Shown here one piece after another: positions 6,925-10,671 of a DNA stretch of 10,671 nucleotides. Source of the DNA: Thermoplasmata archaeon (GTDB lineage: Archaea > Thermoplasmatota > Thermoplasmata > UBA10834 > DTMW01); assembly GCA_029858465.1 (NCBI GenBank), contig JAOUEZ010000028.1:1-10671 (forward strand), in the 5' to 3' direction. The position numbers and the translations under genes were made by a program. The notes below the pieces were generated by a model. It ran no database searches, was not told the origin of the DNA, and saw nothing but the letters and a program-made list of their open reading frames with translations. How positions within the stretch are numbered: the first letter of the stretch is position 1; each line of letters opens with the position of its first letter.

Positions 6925-6939
6925 CAGAATTCGCCCCCG

Positions 6940-7311
6940 TTACTTCCTGATGTCCGCAATTTTCTTGGAGAGATCCTCCAAAAGCGGCTTGCCCTTTCCG
7001 GCATCAAGTATCGCGACGGATGCGGTCGGCTTCTCGAGGCCGCAGGCATTGCCCAGCTCGGCGCGGCTCGGAACGAATGCGAATGGGACCTTTCTCTCGT
7101 CGCACAGCGCTGGCATATGCATCAATATCTCGGGCGGCGTCACATCTTCAGCCATCACGACGAACTGTGCCTCTCCGCGCTCCACGAGCTTCGTGACCTC
7201 GTTCGTCCCCTTGCGGAGCTTCCCGCTGTCCCTCGCCAGCTCGACAAGCTCGTAAGCTCGATCGATAACATCCTTCGGAATCTCGAATTTTACAAATGCA
7301 GGTTTGCTCAT
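6940..7311 (-). CDS. rpl7ae: Ribosomal protein L7Ae (eL8), kink-turn binding
   Basis: Binds kink-turn RNA in 23S rRNA, in box C/D and H/ACA guide RNPs and, in many archaea, in RNase P. It has 123 residues, normal length. The RNA-binding signature is KGTNEVTKLVERGEAQFVVMAED (34-56), containing the conserved Gly, Asn and Glu that contact the tandem G-A pairs; the specificity loop is near 86-94 (LGNACGLEK). It is the first gene of operon 1. The ribosome binding site AGGAGGT lies eight bases before the ATG at 7311. Its leader carries a kink-turn-like hairpin against that site, which suggests feedback control of this operon by its first product. Confidence 0.98.
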   Translation of the reverse strand: MSKPAFVKFEIPKDVIDRAYELVELARDSGKLRKGTNEVTKLVERGEAQFVVMAEDVTPPEILMHMPALCDERKVPFAFVPSRAELGNACGLEKPTASVAILDAGKGKPLLEDLSKKIADIRK

Positions 7312-7320
7312 TTGATCGTA

Positions 7321-7352
7321 CCTCCTTCAGACGCATCGCGCGTCTTCATCAT
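7321..7352 (-). promoter_or_regulatory. Kink-turn-like element in the L7Ae leader
   Basis: Read on the minus strand from 7352: ATGATGA, a six-base stem arm AGACGC, a five-base loop, the perfect complement GCGTCT, then GA and AGGAGG. The stem is flanked by GA on both sides, the tandem sheared G-A arrangement of a kink-turn, and GAT forms a three-base bulge. ATGATGA and CTGA also match box C and box D. The AGGAGG that would begin the second helix is the L7Ae ribosome binding site. A continuous second helix next to the bulge is weak, but CTTCTTT at 7364-7370, near the inferred 5' end, can pair with AAGGAGG (five Watson-Crick and two G-U pairs). L7Ae binding here could block initiation. Regulation is inference. 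Confidence 0.55.
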
Positions 7353-7393
7353 TCACGGGCTCTAAAGAAGAGCAAGGTGCAGAAAGGCTCTCG

Positions 7394-7401
7394 ATATAAA
7401 A
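7394..7401 (-). promoter_or_regulatory. TATA box for the L7Ae operon
   Basis: The minus strand reads TTTTATAT. A start 26 bases downstream falls near 7371, giving a leader of about 60 bases, longer than the other leaders on this strand. The interval 7312-7597 holds this promoter and the divergent dehydrogenase promoter, and no gene. Confidence 0.55.
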
Positions 7402-7495
7402 GTCTATTGATGATTCGCGCTTACATTGTCACGCTGATTGAGATTTTTTAATACGTTTATGTATTTCAAAGGCAGAATTTTCCTTCAGCCAGGGG

Positions 7496-7502
7496 TTATA
7501 AA
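7496..7502 (+). promoter_or_regulatory. TATA box for the first dehydrogenase paralogue
   Basis: TTATAAA, preceded by a G-rich CAGGGG. A start about 26 bases on would be near 7525, leaving a leader of about 70 bases before the ATG at 7598. A second, weaker box (TTATTTA, 7518-7524) would give a start near 7547. Confidence 0.5.
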
Positions 7503-7575
7503 CCTTTCAACCAAATGTTATTTACCCCTTCCAATAATGGGAAAAACGCGGGCGTCGGGACTAATTTTCCGCCTG

Positions 7576-7590
7576 ACACCTGGCAGGTGT
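7576..7590 (+). promoter_or_regulatory. Hairpin covering a ribosome binding site
   Basis: ACACCT GGC AGGTGT is a perfect six-pair stem with a three-base loop. Its 3' arm is the AGGTG ribosome binding site, which ends nine bases before the ATG at 7598. When folded the site is hidden, so the element could reduce or switch translation. It matches no riboswitch class that I know. Confidence 0.5.
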
Positions 7591-7597
7591 AAAAGAA

Positions 7598-8815
7598 ATG
7601 AAGGTTTTGATATTAGGCTCAGGAGCAGTAGGTACAGAAATCGGAGATATTTTGAGGAAACAAAAGGAGATTGACGAAGTAGTCATGGCCGATCTTCATA
7701 TCGAGATCGCGAACAAGGCGGTCAAGAAGATGGAGAGCCCGAAGAAGGTCACTTCGACAGCGATGAACGCGAACAACGTTGAAGACATGAAAAAGGGCAT
7801 GAAGGGCGTCGATTTTGCGATTAACGCCACATTGCCGAGGTTCTTCTTGAAGATCATGAAGGCATGCCTTGAAAGCGGTACGAACTATATGGACATGGCC
7901 ACAGATCTCGGCGTTGCAAGAGAGCAGAAGGCAGGACAGAAGATCGATACAGTTCCGATAGATATGCAATTGGAACAGGACCAAAAATGGAAGGACGCTG
8001 GTCTGTCTGCTCTGCTTTGTTGGGGAGCGGAACCCGGGGCAGTGAATGTGTTCACACGGTACGCCGCTGACCAAATGGATTCGGTTGAGAAAATCCTAGT
8101 GAGAGACGGGGACGACTCGTACATAGAGGGATATGACGGCTTTGTTTCGTATTGGTCGCCGGACACCTTGATAGAGGAATGCGCTGATATGGACGCATTG
8201 ATTTGGACAGCCGGCCATTTTGAAAGGGTCCCATCGCTCTCGAAATCTGAGATGTGGGAGTTCCCGGATCCGGTCGGAAGGATCAAGGTCTGGATGGTAG
8301 ATCACGAAGAGAGCTCGACACTCGGAAGATTCATCAAAGGATGCAAAGAATGCAACTTTGGTCTCGCCTTGAGCGATGAAGTCGCTGACATGATGAGGAT
8401 GATGAAGAAAATGGGATTCGTCAGTCCGATACCGATAAACGTAAAAGGTGTCAAAGTGGTTCCGAGAGACGTTGTCACGGCTCTGATGCCCTCGCCAACC
8501 GACCCGCACTTGATGAGCAAAATCAGAGGAAGCGGATGCGCGAGCGTCACCGTAATCGGCAAGAAGGGCGAGAAAAGATACAGTCACTTCATTTACAATA
8601 TAATGAGCCATGAGGAGTGCTGGGAAAAATACAAAACGAACGCTACTGCCGTGCAGACAGCAACACCGCCTGCAATTGCGACAGTGCTTTTCGCAAGAGG
8701 GGCAATATCGAGGAAGGGAGTATATCCTCCTGAGATGCTTGAACCCGAACCTATCATGAAGGCTTTCTCTGAGATGGGGTTCCCATGGCATGAGGTGAAG
8801 AAAGAAATCAAGTAA
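7598..8815 (+). CDS. Saccharopine dehydrogenase-like oxidoreductase, paralogue A
   Basis: A 405-residue member of the saccharopine/carboxynorspermidine dehydrogenase superfamily, whose members make or break an amino acid-keto acid (opine-like) C-N bond using NAD(P). Residues 1-105 form a Rossmann fold: GSGAVG at 7-12, Asp32 at the end of the second strand (VVMADLH), INATLPRFF at 75-83 and NYMDMATD at 96-103. CWGAEPGAVN (141-150) matches the family's G-x-x-P-G-x-x-N motif before the substrate domain. Asp32 suggests NAD(H), since an acidic residue there binds the adenosine ribose. The substrate is unknown: lysine or polyamine pathways are possible, but no such genes are nearby. It looks cytoplasmic, with no signal or membrane segment. 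The start is the ATG nine bases after AGGTGT. A close paralogue follows, with a separate promoter. Confidence 0.88.
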   Translation: MKVLILGSGAVGTEIGDILRKQKEIDEVVMADLHIEIANKAVKKMESPKKVTSTAMNANNVEDMKKGMKGVDFAINATLPRFFLKIMKACLESGTNYMDMATDLGVAREQKAGQKIDTVPIDMQLEQDQKWKDAGLSALLCWGAEPGAVNVFTRYAADQMDSVEKILVRDGDDSYIEGYDGFVSYWSPDTLIEECADMDALIWTAGHFERVPSLSKSEMWEFPDPVGRIKVWMVDHEESSTLGRFIKGCKECNFGLALSDEVADMMRMMKKMGFVSPIPINVKGVKVVPRDVVTALMPSPTDPHLMSKIRGSGCASVTVIGKKGEKRYSHFIYNIMSHEECWEKYKTNATAVQTATPPAIATVLFARGAISRKGVYPPEMLEPEPIMKAFSEMGFPWHEVKKEIK

Positions 8816-8823
8816 TAATCTCT

Positions 8824-8875
8824 GAGAGCGGGCTCTGACATGAGCCTTCTCTCGCTTATTCAATATTTTTCTTTA
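8824..8875 (+). terminator. Hairpin and T-tract after paralogue A
   Basis: GAGAG, CG, GGCTC, a six-base loop, GAGCC, TT, CTCTC: a stem of ten pairs interrupted by a two-by-two internal loop (8824-8853). T-rich sequence with T5 at 8866-8870 follows. It lies eight bases past the stop, so A and B are probably separate transcripts. From 8876 to about 9000 the sequence is very A/T-rich with no gene. Confidence 0.6.
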
Positions 8876-9008
8876 AACCGATTTTCCAGTTTATCTGGTG
8901 TCGCTCAAGTCGTACTTCATATATGTAGAGCATCATTAGATATTTATTGGAAAATAATATTAGATTTTTAAATTACTGGCATCGGATTTTTTACGATTTC
9001 CTGAAAGG

Positions 9009-9017
9009 AAATAAATA
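9009..9017 (+). promoter_or_regulatory. TATA box for the second dehydrogenase paralogue
   Basis: AAATAAATA preceded by the purine-rich GAAAGG, a plausible BRE/TATA pair. A start 26 bases from its centre falls near 9039, almost exactly where the leader hairpin begins (9041). Confidence 0.55.
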
Positions 9018-9040
9018 GTCTTATTCTATTCAATTAGCAA

Positions 9041-9077
9041 CCTGGAAGCCGCTCGAACGGCTTTTCACAATTCCAGG
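9041..9077 (+). promoter_or_regulatory. Two-part leader hairpin next to a ribosome binding site
   Basis: Inner stem AAGCCG (9046-9051) pairs with CGGCTT (9058-9063) around the loop CTCGAA. Outer stem CCTGG (9041-9045) pairs with CCAGG (9073-9077), leaving a nine-base bulge on the 3' side. The outer arm runs into the GGGGGGGAT ribosome binding region before the ATG at 9094. The structure would occupy most of the predicted leader. Function unknown; control of translation is inferred. Confidence 0.5.
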
Positions 9078-9093
9078 GGGGGATTGAAAAGAA

Positions 9094-10314
9094 ATGAAAA
9101 TTGTTATAGTAGGAGCAGGAGGAGGCGTCGGTTCTGTTATGGCAGATTGGTTGTCAAGGCAGAAGGATTTCGACCAGATTGTCCTTGCTGGTCGTAAGAA
9201 AGACACTCTGAAGAAAGCTCTGGATAACATGAAGGGCAAAGAGAGAGGAAAGATAGCCATTGTCGATGCGAACAATATCGCTGACATGAAGAAATGTTTC
9301 AAGGGAGCGGACATGGTTGTGAATTCGACCCTGCCGAGATACTTCCTGAAAATCATGAAGGCGAGTCTAGGTGCAGGAGCGAATTACATTGACATGGCAA
9401 CAGACCTTGCCGTCATCAACGACACACCATTCCAGAAAGTAAAAAGAGTCCCTCTGGACCTTCAGCTAGACCAGGACAAACAGTGGAAGAAAGAGGATTT
9501 GGCTGCAATGCTTTGCTGGGGGGTCGATCCCGGTGCGGTGAATGTGTTCACGAGATATATCGCTGATGGAATGAACAAGGTCGATGAGATCAAAATCAGA
9601 GATGGTGACAAGAGCATCATTGAGGGCTTTGATGGTTTTTATTCACCCTGGTCACCTGATACTCTGATCGAAGAAGTCGCATACATGAACTCTCTAATCT
9701 GGACGGACGGACATTGGGAAAGGAGACCTCCTCTTACGGTTTCGGAAGAGTGGGAGTTCCCAAAACCAGTCGGAAAGATGAAGGTATGGCTTGTCGACCA
9801 TGAAGAAACTCAATCGCTCCCGAGATTCATAGGAAAGGGATGCAAGGAAATGAGTTTCATGATACACTTGGACGATGAATGGATTGAAGTCACGAGAGCG
9901 CTCAAAAAGGTTGGTCTCGTCGATTGCAAGCCCGTCAACGCGAGAGGTGTCAAGGTCGTTCCCAGAGATGTCATAACTGCATGCATGCTATCGCCTGTCG
10001 ATCCGAAAATGCAGTCGAAGACGAAGGGCAACATATCTGTCGGAGCTGCCGTCATCGGATACAAGGGCGACAAGAAATACATGCATTACATCTGGAACAC
10101 GATGAGCCATCAGCAATGTTGGAGATCCTATAAGGCAACGGCTACCCCGACTCAAGTCGCGATACCGACAGCAATAGCTGTCACATTGTACGCGCAGGGA
10201 AAAATCAAGGAAAGAGGCGTGTTCCCGCCCGAGGCCCTCGACCCGAAGCCGATTATGAGAGCTTTCACGAAATACGGCTTCAAGTGGGAGCAGATGAAGA
10301 AGAGAATCGAATAA
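9094..10314 (+). CDS. Saccharopine dehydrogenase-like oxidoreductase, paralogue B
   Basis: A 406-residue paralogue of the gene at 7598-8815, aligned along its whole length with almost no gaps and very similar by eye. The Rossmann loop is GAGGGVG at 7-13, STLPRYF at 78-84, NYIDMATD at 97-104 and CWGVDPGAVN at 141-150. Shared blocks include WSPDTLIEE, GVKVVPRDV and a C-terminal PIMRAF. The end of the second strand reads LAGRKKD, with Gly33-Arg34-Lys35 where paralogue A has an acidic residue. Basic residues here usually bind the 2'-phosphate of NADP(H), so the two copies may use different cofactors. The start is the ATG behind GGGGGGGATTG. Substrate unknown, as for A. It is expressed from its own promoter, ends before a hairpin terminator and converges on the PEP synthase gene. 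Confidence 0.88.
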   Translation: MKIVIVGAGGGVGSVMADWLSRQKDFDQIVLAGRKKDTLKKALDNMKGKERGKIAIVDANNIADMKKCFKGADMVVNSTLPRYFLKIMKASLGAGANYIDMATDLAVINDTPFQKVKRVPLDLQLDQDKQWKKEDLAAMLCWGVDPGAVNVFTRYIADGMNKVDEIKIRDGDKSIIEGFDGFYSPWSPDTLIEEVAYMNSLIWTDGHWERRPPLTVSEEWEFPKPVGKMKVWLVDHEETQSLPRFIGKGCKEMSFMIHLDDEWIEVTRALKKVGLVDCKPVNARGVKVVPRDVITACMLSPVDPKMQSKTKGNISVGAAVIGYKGDKKYMHYIWNTMSHQQCWRSYKATATPTQVAIPTAIAVTLYAQGKIKERGVFPPEALDPKPIMRAFTKYGFKWEQMKKRIE

Positions 10315-10329
10315 ATCCAAACATGATTC

Positions 10330-10376
10330 GCCATGAGGAGATTTTTTCTCCTCTTGGCCATGAGATATTTTTTTTT
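10330..10376 (+). terminator. Hairpin and T9 tract after paralogue B
   Basis: GCCATGAGGAG (10330-10340) pairs with CTCCTCTTGGC (10348-10358) with one mismatch and a seven-base A/T loop. A run of nine T follows at 10368-10376, reaching into the stop codon of the convergent PEP synthase gene. The T-run is on the plus strand only, so it mainly serves paralogue B. GCCATGAG occurs again at 10357-10364. Confidence 0.65.
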
Positions 10377-10671
10377 ACTTGCCGAGTTCCTTTTCTTTAT
10401 CAGCAATCCTCAGTTTTGTCTTGATGACTGTGTCTGGATTAAGAGATATGCTGTCGATACCACACTCGACCAGGAATTCCGCGAAGTCGGGGAAATCACT
10501 GGGTGCCTGTCCGCAGATGCCTATCTTTCTCTTTTGCTTCTTGGCTGTCTCGATGACGCTCTTGATCATCCGCTTAACGGCGGGATTTCTCTCATCGTAA
10601 AGATGCGAGACTAGCTCCGAATCCCTGTCGAGCCCCAGCAATAATTGCGTGAGATCGTTCGAACCGATCGA
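10375..10671 (-). CDS. ppsA: Phosphoenolpyruvate synthase, C-terminal part (cut by window)
   Basis: The last 98 residues of PEP synthase (pyruvate, water dikinase), which makes PEP from pyruvate and ATP for gluconeogenesis. The frame is open to the right edge, so the start lies outside; full-length enzymes are about 750-800 residues. The visible part begins in SIGSNDLTQLLLGLDRDSE, the metal- and pyruvate-binding motif of the TIM-barrel domain. It includes GICGQAPSD with the catalytic cysteine that acts as acid/base on enolpyruvate, followed by GIDSISLNPDTV. The TAA at 10375 is convergent with paralogue B. Nothing suggests truncation other than the window edge. Confidence 0.95.
   Translation of the reverse strand, partial: SIGSNDLTQLLLGLDRDSELVSHLYDERNPAVKRMIKSVIETAKKQKRKIGICGQAPSDFPDFAEFLVECGIDSISLNPDTVIKTKLRIADKEKELGK

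Noticed and set aside
6679..7365. Plus-strand open frame of 228 codons opposite L7Ae and S28e
   Set aside because: Antisense to two conserved ribosomal protein genes and the L7Ae leader; no domain or ribosome binding site.
7438..7674. Plus-strand ORF of 78 codons before paralogue A
   Set aside because: Starts with a TTG upstream of the TATA box at 7496 and overlaps the start of paralogue A out of frame; no coding signal.
8096..8863. Minus-strand open frame of 255 codons opposite paralogue A
   Set aside because: Shadow of the dehydrogenase coding strand; cysteine/histidine/arginine-rich with no family resemblance, and it runs through the terminator hairpin.
8816..9093. tRNA or other structured RNA gene between the paralogues
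   Set aside because: No cloverleaf arms or TTCRA-type T-loop seen; the stems found are explained by a terminator and a leader hairpin.
7598..10314. CRISPR, prophage or insertion sequence origin of the duplicated region
   Set aside because: The repeat is a diverged gene duplication with distinct promoters and leaders; no transposase, terminal inverted repeats or spacer array is visible.

Overview
The window is archaeal chromosome, most likely from a euryarchaeote of or near the Thermoplasmata. It carries archaeal-only or archaeal-type genes: aIF5B, aIF2 gamma, ribosomal proteins eL8/L7Ae, eS28, eL24 and eS6, and a CTP-type riboflavin kinase with an N-terminal winged helix. Promoters are TATA boxes about 26 bases upstream of the inferred transcription start, and ribosome binding sites resemble GGTGATC or GGAGG. 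The winged-helix riboflavin kinase and its 220-residue length point to Thermoplasmata; the exact lineage is inference.

Layout, left to right. Positions 1-1121 hold a doubtful small minus-strand ORF and a four-helix membrane protein of unknown function on the plus strand. From 1180 to 7311 everything is on the minus strand. Read in the direction of transcription it comprises: (i) operon 1, L7Ae - S28e - L24e - Ndk - aIF5B (7311 down to 4068), a classic archaeal translation cluster; (ii) operon 2, S6e - aIF2 gamma - PIN-domain nuclease (3916 down to 1898), with its own promoter; (iii) a riboflavin kinase/regulator (1842 down to 1180) with a TATA box placed for a leaderless transcript. On the plus strand at 7598-8815 and 9094-10314 lie two paralogous saccharopine-dehydrogenase-like oxidoreductases, each with its own promoter, a structured leader and a downstream hairpin/T-tract. 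The right edge (10375-10671, minus strand) is the C-terminal end of phosphoenolpyruvate synthase, cut by the window.

The translation genes form one functional block: ribosomal proteins, two GTPase initiation factors, the kinase that regenerates GTP and other NTPs, and a PIN nuclease of the rRNA-processing type. Within operons they are tightly packed, with 4-base stop/start overlaps at S6e/aIF2 gamma and L24e/Ndk.

The most interesting signals are: a kink-turn-like element in the L7Ae 5' leader, directly against the ribosome binding site, suggesting that L7Ae represses its own mRNA; the twin dehydrogenases, which differ at the residue expected to choose NAD from NADP; and hairpins over or next to the ribosome binding sites of both twins.
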